DNA of 64,000 nt from Candidatus Nitrososphaera evergladensis SR1 (lineage in GTDB: Archaea > Thermoproteota > Nitrososphaeria > Nitrososphaerales > Nitrososphaeraceae): NCBI RefSeq assembly GCF_000730285.1, contig NZ_CP007174.1:2666001-2730000 (forward strand), written 5' to 3'. Position 1 is the first letter of the stretch; the number at the start of each line of letters is the position of its first letter. The notes beneath the pieces are model-generated. The model saw nothing but the letters and a program-made list of their open reading frames with translations. It had not been told where the DNA came from and did not search any database. The position numbers were made by a program, and so were the translations under genes. Below, piece by piece: positions 34,657 through 43,638 of this stretch.

Positions 34657-35268
34657 TCAGCTACGCCTGCGCCTTTCATCCTCAGTCCGCGACCTTGCCT
34701 CTCTTGATGCCTGTCCAAACGTCTCGGTAAAGTCTGTGGCTATCCTCACCATTTCCCTTGTGTTGTCTCTTGCATGGTTCATGGTAGCCCGGGCTGCTTC
34801 AATGTTTGCAAACATCATGTTGTTGGCCATCCTCGTGGTGGCTATCGTGGCATCTGCAAAGCTGCCCGCCATCCTTGTGTACATGTCTGCCATAGCCTGG
34901 GGCGACATCGGCATTCCCCACCACGACTGCTGCTGTTGTTGTTGCATGTACTGCATCCAGCCCGACTGCATGGTATTGATGGCATGCCTCTGAGAGTCAA
35001 GGTAGCTCTCTGCAATATCCCTTGTCGCATCTATCGTTTGATTTTGATAATCGTTTACAACTTGATTGTACTTTGGAATCTCTTTTCTCGCTTCTTCTAT
35101 CGCCTCCCGGATATTCTGCTTGGTTTCATCGATGGACCGCGCTACTGCTTCCTGCTGTTGCTGAAGCTCTTGCTGCTGCGGATTGGGATTGCTGCCGGCT
35201 CTGCTTCCGCCACCACCCTCTGCGGCTCTTTTTTCTGATTCTTCTTTGTCGTCCTTTCTAGACGCCAT
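34657..35268 (-). CDS. Phasin-like helical protein
   Basis: 203 residues. Charged/Gln-rich N-terminus (QQQELQQQQEAVARSIDETK), then long amphipathic helices (YNQVVNDYQNQTIDATRDIA; MNHARDNTREMVRIATDFTE) separated by a Gln-rich and Met/Pro-rich patch (MQQQQQQSWWGMPMSPQ). Length and helix pattern fit phasins, the proteins coating polyhydroxyalkanoate granules, which Nitrososphaera-type archaea are reported to make. No PHA synthase is present in this window, so the role is an inference. Confidence 0.6.
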   Translation of the reverse strand: MASRKDDKEESEKRAAEGGGGSRAGSNPNPQQQELQQQQEAVARSIDETKQNIREAIEEARKEIPKYNQVVNDYQNQTIDATRDIAESYLDSQRHAINTMQSGWMQYMQQQQQQSWWGMPMSPQAMADMYTRMAGSFADATIATTRMANNMMFANIEAARATMNHARDNTREMVRIATDFTETFGQASREARSRTEDERRRRS

Positions 35269-35415
35269 ATTTTTCTCATTGCATGAACTGCATCATGAAA
35301 CAAAAGGGTTTTGAGAGCACGGCACTGGCGAACCATCATACGCACGCACCGTCATACATCCACAATAACAAATAATAGCATAATACTTTAGCAAGAGTGG
35401 TACTGACCCTCCTGT

Positions 35416-35913
35416 ATGGGCCTTTCGATAACACCTTTCCTAAAGGACGCACTTGCCGATCTGTATTTTCGCCAGACCTGCGACCAGGAAGGCTGGGCGT
35501 ACGTCTCGCCCAAGGATGCCTCGTTCATAGAGAAAAACACACTTGTTTTTGCCAAGGGGCCGCGCAGGATCCAGGTCAGGGTGCACGAGCAGATCGCCCA
35601 GGAGATAAAACAGGCGATGGCTCTTTTTGATTACCTTGCGTGCAAGGTGGGCCAAAAAGAGCACAGCGCCATCGTGGTTGCCAGCCCGCTTGCGCTCTGC
35701 TGGGTAAAGACGAGGGGCGGCAGGAGCTTTACGGACGACCAGCTTGACCAGATGAGCAAGATCCGGCTTCCCCTGGCGGTATTTCGCATCCGGGATGTGC
35801 TTGTGCCGCCTGCCAAGATCGAGACAAAATGGGAAACAAAGAGCGGCAAGGAGTGGCTTGACGAGATTGACGACAAGAGGGAAGAGGCCGAGTCCGACGA
35901 CGACTACCTATAG
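35416..35913 (+). CDS. Hypothetical 165-residue alpha/beta protein
   Basis: Starts MGLSITPFLKDALADLYFRQ. Contains short strands TLVFAKGPRRIQVRV and AIVVASPLALCWVKTR, a helix EIKQAMALFDYLACKV, and an acidic tail. The pattern is loosely like a small nuclease or sequestration domain but no catalytic motif is complete. A TATA-like box lies near 35382. GC-rich and core-like in composition. Followed by the PPOX gene after 71 bases. Confidence 0.65.
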   Translation: MGLSITPFLKDALADLYFRQTCDQEGWAYVSPKDASFIEKNTLVFAKGPRRIQVRVHEQIAQEIKQAMALFDYLACKVGQKEHSAIVVASPLALCWVKTRGGRSFTDDQLDQMSKIRLPLAVFRIRDVLVPPAKIETKWETKSGKEWLDEIDDKREEAESDDDYL

Positions 35914-35984
35914 ATAGATAGACCACGAGCTTGCGGCGATACTGAAAAGATTAATTCCCGCAAAATCCAACCAGAGAGTTGTAT

Positions 35985-36368
35985 ATGGGCCCAGACCTAT
36001 CGCAGTTTGAAGGCCAGCAGTGCATCAACCTTGAAACCTACAAAAAGAGCGGCCAGCCGGTGGCTACCCCGGTGTGGTTTACCATAGATGGCGACAGGCT
36101 GTTTGTCGTTACAAGGAGCGAGACGGGCAAGGTCAAGCGCCTGCGCAACAACGAAGCGGTCAGGATAATGCCGTGCGGGATGCGAGGCGAGCCAAAGGGC
36201 GAGTGGCTGAGCGCAAAGGCGCGGTTTGCCACGCCAGAAGAGACAGAGAAGGCGCTGAAACAGAGGAGCAAGAAATACGGCTTTAAGGTCAAGATCGCCG
36301 GGCTTTTTTCGTCCGGCAGGGGCGACCTCGTGGCAATATCAATAGCGCCAGAAGAAGGAGCACAATAG
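35985..36368 (+). CDS. PPOX-class split-barrel flavin/F420 protein
   Basis: 127 residues from ATG 35985 (TTG 35979 would add two). Typical split beta-barrel of F420-dependent pyridoxamine-oxidase-like proteins: CINLETYKKSGQPVATPVWF near 13-32, DGDRLFVVTRSETGKVKRLR near 36-55, RIMPCGMRGEP near 62, WLSAKARFAT and GRGDLVAISI. Binds F420 or FMN; substrate unknown. TTAATT centred 32 nt upstream serves as TATA box. Confidence 0.88.
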   Translation: MGPDLSQFEGQQCINLETYKKSGQPVATPVWFTIDGDRLFVVTRSETGKVKRLRNNEAVRIMPCGMRGEPKGEWLSAKARFATPEETEKALKQRSKKYGFKVKIAGLFSSGRGDLVAISIAPEEGAQ

Positions 36369-36373
36369 CAGCA

Positions 36374-36688
36374 ATGATCAAGGTAGACATTTCGCGCCTG
36401 TGCATAGAACTAAAGCCGGCGATCCTTGGCGCTTTTTCGGCCGACGACAAGGACATTGTAATAGTACATGAGGACGACATACAGAAGGTCAAGGGAGTTT
36501 TAGAAAAGGCGCTGCCAGCCGACTATGTGGTTGCAGAAAACACGGAGGACCCGGAAGAGCTTGCGGTCCTGAAAAAGGGCGACTTGGAACAGCTCAGCCT
36601 CTACTTTTGCAGCTTTTGCGCGATGGTTTTCAGGTCAGAGACGGAGCGCAACCTGCACCAGAGAGTCCACTATTTCGGGTTCGGCTGA
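36374..36688 (+). CDS. C2H2 zinc-finger protein with N-terminal alpha/beta domain
   Basis: 104 residues, starting 5 bases after the PPOX gene, so probably co-transcribed. About 70 residues of mixed alpha/beta (IVIVHEDDIQKVKGVLEKAL) precede a single C-terminal finger, CSFCAMVFRSETERNLHQRV-H. A DNA- or RNA-contact role is inferred from the finger. Family unknown. Confidence 0.65.
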   Translation: MIKVDISRLCIELKPAILGAFSADDKDIVIVHEDDIQKVKGVLEKALPADYVVAENTEDPEELAVLKKGDLEQLSLYFCSFCAMVFRSETERNLHQRVHYFGFG

Positions 36689-36993
36689 TGACGTATAGCA
36701 GACCCACAATGCAATTTCCAGGAATTTTATGTTACAAGAAATTTTAATTATTGAAATTTGTACTAGAACAAGAAAATTGTAATTTTTACATAAACAGAAT
36801 ATTTTAATACTAAAAACTCTATATTACTATTGCATGAAGATCGTGCCTACAACCATTGCTTGACGATGGCGCTTGGCGGCACACGCACGCATGAAAGAAA
36901 ACAAAACTGCATCAGAAAAAAGGTCTAAAAAGCCGCGACTTTAACGGCATGGGCTGTAACAGGTCGTTGGTGCAGGATCGCCAAGCGCCCCTA
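36689..36993. other. 305-base intergenic region with AT-rich island
   Basis: About 36725-36830 is markedly AT-rich against GC-rich neighbours (e.g. AAATTTTAATTATTGAAATT) and contains several TATA-like and inverted AAATTT motifs. No open frame of substance. It lies between the 3' ends of convergent genes, so it is not a normal promoter position. Confidence 0.4.
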
Positions 36994-37308
36994 TTATCCC
37001 TCTTCTTCTCTTAGCTTTATCTCCTTCACGCCGACATCCATTACCATGTAATAGCGATCTTCGGCAGCTTGTATGATGTCGCCTGCAGCTATCGTTGCGT
37101 GCGGCCGCTTCTCCTTTAGCGGGTGGCCAAACGGCCTGCTTCTGCTTTGCTGGAAGCGCAGCCAGATCTTGCCAATGGTGATGACGTTTTTCAGCTCGTG
37201 CTCCCACACAAGGTCGTAGATGGTTTCAAGGGCCTGCCTGCTGATCCTTGCGCTGGCAAGATCGATGTCGGCAGCCTCCTCTCTGCAAAAGTAGACCCGG
37301 ACCTTCAT
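36994..37308 (-). CDS. Hypothetical 104-residue protein
   Basis: Beta/alpha small protein: MKVRVYFCREEAADIDLASA, a helix RQALETIYDLVWEHELKN, then ITIGKIWLRFQQ, a linker, and YYMVMDVGVKEIKLREEEG. No family recognised. Its ATG overlaps the stop of the upstream minus-strand gene (4 bases), so the two are coupled. Confidence 0.6.
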   Translation of the reverse strand: MKVRVYFCREEAADIDLASARISRQALETIYDLVWEHELKNVITIGKIWLRFQQSRSRPFGHPLKEKRPHATIAAGDIIQAAEDRYYMVMDVGVKEIKLREEEG

Positions 37309-37571
37309 TTCTTTTGTTGCTGCTGCTTCACCTGCGGCGCCTGAAAGTTGCCGATGTCAAAGCCCTTTTCGCGCAGGTATTTCAGCGTCAGCTTGTAGAC
37401 TATTTCGTCGTGGCCTGCCGCTTCAAGCACGCGGAACCACGCCACCTCTCCTGATTGCGCTATTTCGCCCACCAAAACGCCGGTGACGACCCTTGCCTCC
37501 TGGCGGCACTGCTCAAACGTCTTGCCGTTGCGGTAGGTGTGCGTTCGCGAATCGCAGGCATTGTCATCCAT
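37305..37571 (-). CDS. Hypothetical 88-residue protein
   Basis: Starts MDDNACDSRTHTYRNGKTFE. Middle strands EARVVTGVLVGEIAQSGEVA then a helix DEIVYKLTLKYLREKGF; Gln/Lys-rich tail. Coupled to the 104-residue gene by a 4-base overlap, so the pair may form one small complex. No family recognised. Confidence 0.6.
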   Translation of the reverse strand: MDDNACDSRTHTYRNGKTFEQCRQEARVVTGVLVGEIAQSGEVAWFRVLEAAGHDEIVYKLTLKYLREKGFDIGNFQAPQVKQQQQKK

Positions 37572-37615
37572 GCTTGAGCGATCTTTGACAAGAGATTTAA
37601 ACAGTGCATCTGCTA

Positions 37616-38227
37616 ATGCCAGCTGACGTGAACAACAAGGGCAGGGTTATCGCAGGCGTCGCTATCGGGGCGGCAGTCGCCTACTTTGCGATTGCAGTCC
37701 TTGTCCTGCCGGGGGCATACGTTCCGATGATGACGCCTCCAAAGCCAGAGCCGGTGGTAACGGACGTTTCTGTTTCCAATAGCACGATAGAGCTTGGCCA
37801 GAGCTTCGCTCTGCGAGTCAACGCCACGAACCAGGGCGACCACGCCGACAGGCAGATAGTGTCAGTCGCGTTTCCAAACGCCACAAGCACCGACGGCATT
37901 GTGACCGTGCAGGAGGAAAACTTCAAGCAGGGGGCCACCTTCATCGAGACAGGCAGGGATATTGGCTCTGGGTATGCAGGCGTAGCCCAGAAGGTAAAGG
38001 CGCAGTATCCGTCTGTCGAAATATTCAGCAGCCCGTGGCAGAAAGGCGAGTCCTTTGCCATCACGCTGTCTGTCAAGCCACCGCAGGAGGGCAGGTTCGT
38101 GTTTTTCGTAAAGGCAATCGGCTTTCCGCACAACGGCGATCAGGCGCACTGGCCTTCCAGCGGCACGCTTGACCACCAGAACGAGTACGTGAGCGTTTAT
38201 TCTGTATACGTGATGACAAAGGCTTAA
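37616..38227 (+). CDS. Membrane-anchored extracellular beta-sandwich protein
   Basis: 203 residues from ATG 37616. N-terminal anchor helix (GVAIGAAVAYFAIAVLVLPG, about 14-33), then an Ig-like region starting PEPVVTDVSVSNSTIELGQS, with sequons, ending in strands EGRFVFFVKAIGFPH and NEYVSVYSVYVMTK. Same strand and 31 bases ahead of the polytopic gene that follows, so probably one transcript. Possibly a metal-binding partner to it; inference only. Confidence 0.65.
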   Translation: MPADVNNKGRVIAGVAIGAAVAYFAIAVLVLPGAYVPMMTPPKPEPVVTDVSVSNSTIELGQSFALRVNATNQGDHADRQIVSVAFPNATSTDGIVTVQEENFKQGATFIETGRDIGSGYAGVAQKVKAQYPSVEIFSSPWQKGESFAITLSVKPPQEGRFVFFVKAIGFPHNGDQAHWPSSGTLDHQNEYVSVYSVYVMTKA

Positions 38228-38258
38228 AATTGTCGAAGCTGGTGAATATTACGAACGC

Positions 38259-39341
38259 ATGAACTACTTTCAGCGCGGGACGCTCATTTCTGAACCGGCA
38301 CAGAGGCTCTCTACGGGGTACATCATCCTCACGCTTGGAGTCCTCATGGCAATATCCGGAGGCACGTGGGATGTCACGAACCACCTGCTGAACAAGCCGG
38401 AGACGTTCTTTTCGCCTCCCCACGCCGTGCTCTACTCTGGAGCCGGGACGGCGGTGTTTGGCGCCGTGCTTGTGCTGTCGGCATCCCGTGCCGTCAAAAA
38501 AACAGAGTGGCCTGCGAGGCTTGCGATTGCAGGAGTCACGCTCTTGCTGGTGGCCGGCCCGGTAGACTTTTGGTGGCACTCGCTCTTTGGCCTTGACGGA
38601 CTTCTCAGCCCGCCTCACGCCGTGCTTGTAAGCGGCATGGTGACAAGCGGAATCGGCGCCATGATAGGAATCATTTATGCGTGGCCGAGGATTGACAACA
38701 GCAGCAGCAACAGGAGAACGCTTCCAAAGGCGCTCTTGGTGCTTGGCATGCTGCCCGTCTGGCTGGCAGCTGCCGGTTCTATCGACATGTTCTCGCTTCC
38801 ATTCTCCGATACAGGCTTTTTCCACTTTAATCCGCAGCCGTGGGCAGGCGCGATTCTTGCCATGCTCGGCTTTCCGCTGATAACTGCCGCGATCATGGTT
38901 GCGACGTTCAGCCTTGCAGGCAGAAAGTTTGGAGTCGCATCTGCCCTTGCCGGTACGTTCGTGTTTGTCAGCGCGATGACGTCCATAGTTCCCAACGAGG
39001 CTCTGTGGCCCACCATCCCGTTCTATGTGTCCGTCATGGTGCCCCTTGTCGCAGTCGACGCCACACTGTCGCACTGGAGGTCCAAGAGCGCGATATTTGC
39101 GGCAGGCGCAATTGCCGGCCTCGCGTTTTTCGTGCTCTACTATCCGCTGATAACGCACACGTTCAACGAGGTAGTGATGCCTGACAGGGCGGTGTGGGCA
39201 AGCCTCACGGGAATCATCTACTTTGAGATGGTGCAGACGGTGTTTCCTCTTGTTGCAGTGCCGTCCGCGGCCATGGGCATCCTTGGAGCAATAATAGGGC
39301 AGAGGATGGCTACAAGGGCAGAGCTTGCTCTTTTGAAATAA
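38259..39341 (+). CDS. Polytopic membrane protein with duplicated SPPHAV motif
   Basis: 360 residues, about eight to nine membrane helices. Two related blocks: GGTWDVTNHLLNKPETFFSP then PHAVLYSG near 30-60, and FWWHSLFGLDGLLSPPHAVL near 105-125. The His residues in each block (NHL, SPPH; WWHS, SPPH) lie at helix ends and could bind a metal or heme. No family name known to me. Flanked by an extracellular-domain protein and a zinc-type exporter, which hints at metal handling. Confidence 0.7.
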   Translation: MNYFQRGTLISEPAQRLSTGYIILTLGVLMAISGGTWDVTNHLLNKPETFFSPPHAVLYSGAGTAVFGAVLVLSASRAVKKTEWPARLAIAGVTLLLVAGPVDFWWHSLFGLDGLLSPPHAVLVSGMVTSGIGAMIGIIYAWPRIDNSSSNRRTLPKALLVLGMLPVWLAAAGSIDMFSLPFSDTGFFHFNPQPWAGAILAMLGFPLITAAIMVATFSLAGRKFGVASALAGTFVFVSAMTSIVPNEALWPTIPFYVSVMVPLVAVDATLSHWRSKSAIFAAGAIAGLAFFVLYYPLITHTFNEVVMPDRAVWASLTGIIYFEMVQTVFPLVAVPSAAMGILGAIIGQRMATRAELALLK

Positions 39342-39427
39342 TAATAGACAGCACCCTCTATTTCTCAGGGCTGCAGGTACACACGCACGCACGCCCATAC
39401 TGAAAAGAAAAACAGTGAAAATCTGCA

Positions 39428-40396
39428 ATGACACAGGAAGAAAGGAGAAACAAACTGGCACTGGAGCGGATGAAAAAGCTCAAGATAGTGCTTGCCCTGA
39501 CTTCAGGTTACCTCGTTGCAGAGGTTGTTGGAGGTTTTCTCACCAACAGCCTTGCGCTGCTTGCAGATGCGGGCCACATGCTCACCGACGTTGGCGGCCT
39601 TACTCTGGCGCTCTTTGCCGTCAGCTACGCCCGCAGGCCGGCCACCCCGCAGAGGACGTACGGCTTTTACAGGATGGAGATACTTGCTTCTCTGGCAAAC
39701 AGCATAGTCCTGATACTGCTGTCGATATACATCCTGTACGAGGCCTACAGGCGCATTTTTGAGCCTCCGGAAATCCAGAGCCTGTCCATGACCATAGTGG
39801 CCGCAGTTGGCCTTGGAGTGAATTTGGCGGGGCTGCGGCTGATGAGTGGTGGCGGTGGTAGTGATGGCAGTGGTGGGCACGGCCACGACGTGCATGATCA
39901 TCACCACCATTCAAGCGACCAGCACGGCCAAGAAGAAGAAAAAAGCCTGAACATTGAAGGCGCGCGCCTGGAGCTTTTATCGGATACGCTGGGATCTATC
40001 GGCGTAATTGCCGCCGGCGCGGTAATAATGGCAACCGGGTTTTACCTTGCAGACCCCATAGTCAGCATCGGCCTGGCGGTGTTTATCCTCCCAAGGACGT
40101 GGTCTCTGCTCAAAAAGTCAATCCACATCCTGATGGAGGGGGTCCCAAGCAACATATCATACGAAGAAGTGAAAAACGCGATACTTCAGGTGAGGGGGGT
40201 GACCGGAATATTTGACATGCACATATGGACCATAACATCGGGCATCAACGCCCTGTCTGCGCACGTCGTCGTGATAGACACCGGCAGATCGCACGCGATA
40301 TTGCAAGAGATAAACTCGCTCCTTGAAAAGCGCTTCAAGATCACCCACGCCACCATCCAGATAGAAGGGTATCACTCTGAATCAGGCGCGCCTTGA
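39428..40396 (+). CDS. Cation diffusion facilitator (CzcD/ZnT-like)
   Basis: 322 residues. Six membrane helices with the CDF metal site HMLTDVGG (H-x3-D) near 56 and its partner LLSDTLGSIG near 190, a cytoplasmic His-rich loop GGHGHDVHDHHHHSSDQHG near 157-175, and a C-terminal ferredoxin-like domain with GVTGIFDMHIWTITSG. The loop and the H/D sites indicate zinc (or Co/Cd) export in exchange for protons. Placed after the SPPHAV membrane protein on the same strand. Confidence 0.93.
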   Translation: MTQEERRNKLALERMKKLKIVLALTSGYLVAEVVGGFLTNSLALLADAGHMLTDVGGLTLALFAVSYARRPATPQRTYGFYRMEILASLANSIVLILLSIYILYEAYRRIFEPPEIQSLSMTIVAAVGLGVNLAGLRLMSGGGGSDGSGGHGHDVHDHHHHSSDQHGQEEEKSLNIEGARLELLSDTLGSIGVIAAGAVIMATGFYLADPIVSIGLAVFILPRTWSLLKKSIHILMEGVPSNISYEEVKNAILQVRGVTGIFDMHIWTITSGINALSAHVVVIDTGRSHAILQEINSLLEKRFKITHATIQIEGYHSESGAP

Positions 40397-40413
40397 CTTC
40401 TTTGCATGTTCTT

Positions 40414-40614
40414 TTAATCAAACACGTGCAGCCCGCCGACCATCGACATCAACGCCACGACCACGATTATTATCAGCCCTATCACCAGGCCGACTGCAAT
40501 GAGCGACATGTCGTCCATCTGGATCTGGTTCAACAGCATCGAATTCTGCTGTTGTGCGTCAAAAAGCGACTGTATGAATGCCGGGTTTATGACAAAGACA
40601 GGCGCTGCTGGCAT
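40414..40614 (-). CDS. 66-residue single-helix membrane protein
   Basis: ATG 40614. Starts MPAAPVFVINPAFIQSLFDA, a Gln/Asn stretch, then one membrane helix MSLIAVGLVIGLIIIVVVALM and a short tail. A TTAAGTAAAG box is near 40635. Convergent with the CDF gene. Likely a real small membrane protein; role unknown. Confidence 0.55.
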   Translation of the reverse strand: MPAAPVFVINPAFIQSLFDAQQQNSMLLNQIQMDDMSLIAVGLVIGLIIIVVVALMSMVGGLHVFD

Positions 40615-40715
40615 GAAACTTGTAGCCTTGCGCTTTACTTAAGGATTACGTCTTTTGCCGACCTCTGGCATTTTGCTTAAATGCTTGGCAGGAAACTTGC
40701 AAACCGTATACACAT

Positions 40716-41564
40716 ATGAACAATCGTCCGTACAGGGTGCTGCGCTACGGCAATGACAGTACTGCCACCCTGTACCTCAAGGACTGCATCGCAGGCTTTG
40801 GCGATGACGTCAGGGAAGGCTCGGTCGACGTCGTTGTCACCTCGCCCCCGTACAACATCGGAGTCGGCTACAACTCGTACCACGACAGTATGCCCCGCGA
40901 GAAATACCTTGCATGGATTGAAGATGTCGGGGTCGCAGTCAAGAGGGCGCTTGCCGACGACGGCTCGTTCTTTCTAAACATCGGCAACAGGCCAAAGGAC
41001 CAGTGGATCGCATGGGACGTTGCCTCTGTCATGCGCAAGCACTTTGCGCTGCAGAACGTCATAACGTGGGTCAAGTCAATAGCAATAGGCAAGGCAGACG
41101 CAGGCAACTATCCCGGGATTGCCGGCGACATTGCGGTGGGCCACTTCAAGCCCGTCGCCAGCGAGCGCTTCCTCAACGACTGCTACGAGTACATCTTTCA
41201 TTTCACGAAACACGGCGACGCAAAACTGGACAAGCTCGCTGTTGGAATCCCGTACCAGGACAAGAGCAACATAGGCAGGTGGAAAAAAGCAAAACAAGAC
41301 AGGCGCGACAGGGGAAACACGTGGTTCATCCCGTACGAGACGATACAGAGCAGAAAGGACAGGCCGCACCCTGCCACGTTTCCGGTAAAGCTGCCAGAGA
41401 TGTGCATAATGCTCCATGGCCACGCCAGGCTCGTCGCCGACCCCTTCACCGGCATCGGCTCGACCGCGCTTGCCGCAAAAAGACTCGGCATATCGTTTGT
41501 AGGGTTTGAGATAGACAAGAGCTACCTTGACGAGGCAATAGATAGGTTATTGCTTATTTCGTAG
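40716..41564 (+). CDS. Orphan DNA methyltransferase, beta-class, SPPY type
   Basis: 282 residues. Catalytic motif [10 protein letters not shown] near 41 precedes the SAM-binding motif [14 protein letters not shown] near 241, with target-recognition region in between. This order is the beta class, and SPPY favours N4-cytosine methylation, although some N6-adenine enzymes share it. No cognate restriction gene is adjacent; nuclease-like genes lie 2.7 kb or more to the right. The 3' end overlaps cbiT by 11 bases convergently. Confidence 0.9.
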   Translation: MNNRPYRVLRYGNDSTATLYLKDCIAGFGDDVREGSVDVVVTSPPYNIGVGYNSYHDSMPREKYLAWIEDVGVAVKRALADDGSFFLNIGNRPKDQWIAWDVASVMRKHFALQNVITWVKSIAIGKADAGNYPGIAGDIAVGHFKPVASERFLNDCYEYIFHFTKHGDAKLDKLAVGIPYQDKSNIGRWKKAKQDRRDRGNTWFIPYETIQSRKDRPHPATFPVKLPEMCIMLHGHARLVADPFTGIGSTALAAKRLGISFVGFEIDKSYLDEAIDRLLLIS

Positions 41565-42138
41565 CCGAGATCATCATCACCGGGTTTCGCGCAAGCATCA
41601 TCGTGCCCGTCGTAACTTTTCGAGCCTTTGCAATCGTCACCTGCGTCACGTCAACATCTTTTAGGCCCATCTCGCCGACTGCTGCAAGTGCCTGGTACAT
41701 CGTCTCTATCAGTATCGTGTCGATGACAATCCTGCCGCCTTTTTTCAGCCTGTCCATGGCCAGCTGTATCACCTGCCTTGTGTCGCCCCACGTGCCTCCC
41801 ACTATGACGGCGTCGACCTGCGGGAGCGCCGGGAGCACGTCCTGCGCCTTTCCAAGGATTACCTGCGCTTCAGTTCCAAACTTGGCAAGGTTCTTTTTCG
41901 TCAGCTCTATTGCGTTGCTGTCAAAGTCGATTGCATATACTTGCCCTCCTTTTGTCTGCAAGCACAACTCGACAGTGATGCTGCCGCTGCCGCACCCCAC
42001 GTCAATGGCTGAATAGCCTTCCTTGAGCCGGAGCTTGCTTATTGCAAGGGCGCGCACGTCTTCCTTTGTTATCGGGACATCCTCTGTGCGCTCGAAAAGC
42101 TCGTCAGGGATGCCAGGCGTGCGATAAGCCCACAACAC
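41554..42138 (-). CDS. cbiT: Cobalt-precorrin decarboxylating C15-methyltransferase
   Basis: Works in anaerobic cobalamin ring synthesis, methylating C15 and removing a carboxyl group. 194 residues with the CbiT start [23 protein letters not shown] motif [15 protein letters not shown] near 46, [16 protein letters not shown], and [17 protein letters not shown] 42138 is used as start. Other cobalamin genes are not in the window. Confidence 0.9.
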   Translation of the reverse strand: MLWAYRTPGIPDELFERTEDVPITKEDVRALAISKLRLKEGYSAIDVGCGSGSITVELCLQTKGGQVYAIDFDSNAIELTKKNLAKFGTEAQVILGKAQDVLPALPQVDAVIVGGTWGDTRQVIQLAMDRLKKGGRIVIDTILIETMYQALAAVGEMGLKDVDVTQVTIAKARKVTTGTMMLARNPVMMISATK

Positions 42139-42163
42139 GGGCGACGTTACGAAAACCCGCTAT

Positions 42164-42469
42164 TTATTTTAGTATCGAACCTTGGTGCAGCGCGGTGTAG
42201 ACGATGACCATTGCCAGTATGTTCATGAATATGAAAGGCACGATGCCGTCGTAGCCGGCCTTTTTCTGCACTTCCTTTGGCTGGCCCTTTGCAAACATCC
42301 TGCCAATGACTACAGAGATCAGGAAAAACGCGATTGCGATGCCAAGCGCCATCCCGACTGCCGTGCCCTGATCCGTGCCGGGCGCAATCGCAAAACCAGC
42401 TATAGTGCCGGCGATTATGCCCAGTACAATGCGCATGTAGTAAACCCTATCCAACGCCACGTTCGGCAT
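42164..42469 (-). CDS. Three-helix small membrane protein
   Basis: 101 residues with helices at about 13-29, 37-57 and 78-96 and a basic loop (RMFAKGQPKEVQKKAGYDG) between the second and third. The size and topology would fit archaeal EMC6-like proteins, a resemblance I cannot confirm. It lies 25 bases upstream of cbiT on the same strand. Confidence 0.65.
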   Translation of the reverse strand: MPNVALDRVYYMRIVLGIIAGTIAGFAIAPGTDQGTAVGMALGIAIAFFLISVVIGRMFAKGQPKEVQKKAGYDGIVPFIFMNILAMVIVYTALHQGSILK

Positions 42470-42511
42470 TGTGTTTGACTGCGGCCGGTAAAATGCCTTG
42501 CGGCTACTAGC

Positions 42512-42985
42512 CTAACCCCAGCCCATCTTGTGCTTGTAGTAGCTTGCCAACTTGGCGTGCTTCATGCGCTCGCCGGCGTTCTCGGCCTTGTCCATCTTGC
42601 GCAGGTGCGTCCTGAACTGGTAGAGGTCGCACATGCAGACGCCCGTCACCGGCTTGTACTTTACTCTCGACACTTCGTGCTTTTTGTGGCTGGCGTACAT
42701 TATCGCCAGTTTTGGTACGAGCTTGCTTGCGATTATCCCGCCTATGGCGATGTACAGCGCCGGCCCTGTTGCAAACGCGTGATAAGGATTGACGCCGGCC
42801 GACTGGAAATACAAAAGGGGCCCCAGTATAGATGCAAGGACGCCTCCAAAGGTGGCTACCGCAGAAACCCGGGAGAGCCGGTCGTACTGGGCGGTCTCTT
42901 GCTCAAACTGGTCAATCAGCTTTTCGTATTTCTCGTCTAGCTTGGCCTTTTCTTCTTCAGTAGAAAGTGCCGCTGAAATCTCCAT
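42512..42985 (-). CDS. Membrane protein with N-terminal coiled coil
   Basis: 157 residues. Coiled-coil helix at about 8-42 (STEEEKAKLDEKYEKLIDQF), two membrane segments (about 43-62 and 74-92), then a basic cytoplasmic part with CMCDLYQF and Lys-rich helices. No family known. Tandem with the three-helix gene and cbiT. Confidence 0.65.
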   Translation of the reverse strand: MEISAALSTEEEKAKLDEKYEKLIDQFEQETAQYDRLSRVSAVATFGGVLASILGPLLYFQSAGVNPYHAFATGPALYIAIGGIIASKLVPKLAIMYASHKKHEVSRVKYKPVTGVCMCDLYQFRTHLRKMDKAENAGERMKHAKLASYYKHKMGWG

Positions 42986-43294
42986 ATGTGCTCTGTGTGC
43001 GGCAAACTCGCTAATTAAGTTTATTTCAGGGAAGATTTCCAGTTATTTTTCAGTTAGAGATTTCTTCCAAAGCGTATTTTATAATGCAATAACAGGAATA
43101 TGATAATTATTTGATTGTGACGGTCTGAGTACTGCAGCAAAACATCTCACAAATTACAAACTTTGAGGGGTTTAATTGCAAGTGCTTGCACGTGCCAAGT
43201 TGGCCATGATGTAATTCTTGTGTTTTATGATAATATATGGGTATATGATTTATCGTGAGAATATTAATATTTCGTGAAATTTTTTTAACTATTG
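42986..43294. other. 309-base AT-rich divergent promoter region
   Basis: Between minus- and plus-strand genes. Contains TGCAAG-TG-CTTGCA (43177-43190), a 6-bp-arm palindrome suited to a regulator, and the palindromic AATATTAATATT near 43261-43272, which also serves as TATA element about 28 nt ahead of ATG 43295 and is flanked by two CGTGA copies. No gene seen. Confidence 0.5.
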
Positions 43295-43564
43295 ATGGAA
43301 CAAGGCCGTCGCCACTCAAAACAGACGCTGAAATTTTCCGCACAGAGGCTGGACAACATGACGCCAGAACTTTTGGCAAAATCGATGTGGGTGAGCACCG
43401 GCATGGCAATGATATTTTCGCTTCCGCCCCTTGGGTTGTTTATCGGCCTGTACGAGGCTGAAATGCACATTGGCGTTGCGGCAGGCATTGGCTTTGGAGT
43501 CCACTTTGCAACGCTTGCATTCTCTAGGAGAATAGCTGCTGGCCTGTCCAAGCTGTTCGACTGA
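43295..43564 (+). CDS. 89-residue two-helix membrane protein
   Basis: ATG 43295 (a TTG one codon earlier is also open). Polar N-terminus (about 1-35), two membrane helices (about 36-54 and 60-78) and a short basic tail. Function unknown. The 5' region is AT-rich with an AATATTAATATT TATA element. Confidence 0.6.
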   Translation: MEQGRRHSKQTLKFSAQRLDNMTPELLAKSMWVSTGMAMIFSLPPLGLFIGLYEAEMHIGVAAGIGFGVHFATLAFSRRIAAGLSKLFD

Positions 43565-43638
43565 GCTTTAGCACTAGATTTTTTGACACTCACGGTTTAC
43601 TTGTCAGACGAAATTTTTTTCATGAAGAAGGGAAATAA

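Noticed and set aside
38073-39461. 462-residue open frame on the minus strand
   Set aside because: It lies antisense to the polytopic membrane protein and has no domain, only Arg/His/Gly-rich shadow composition typical of GC-rich reverse frames.
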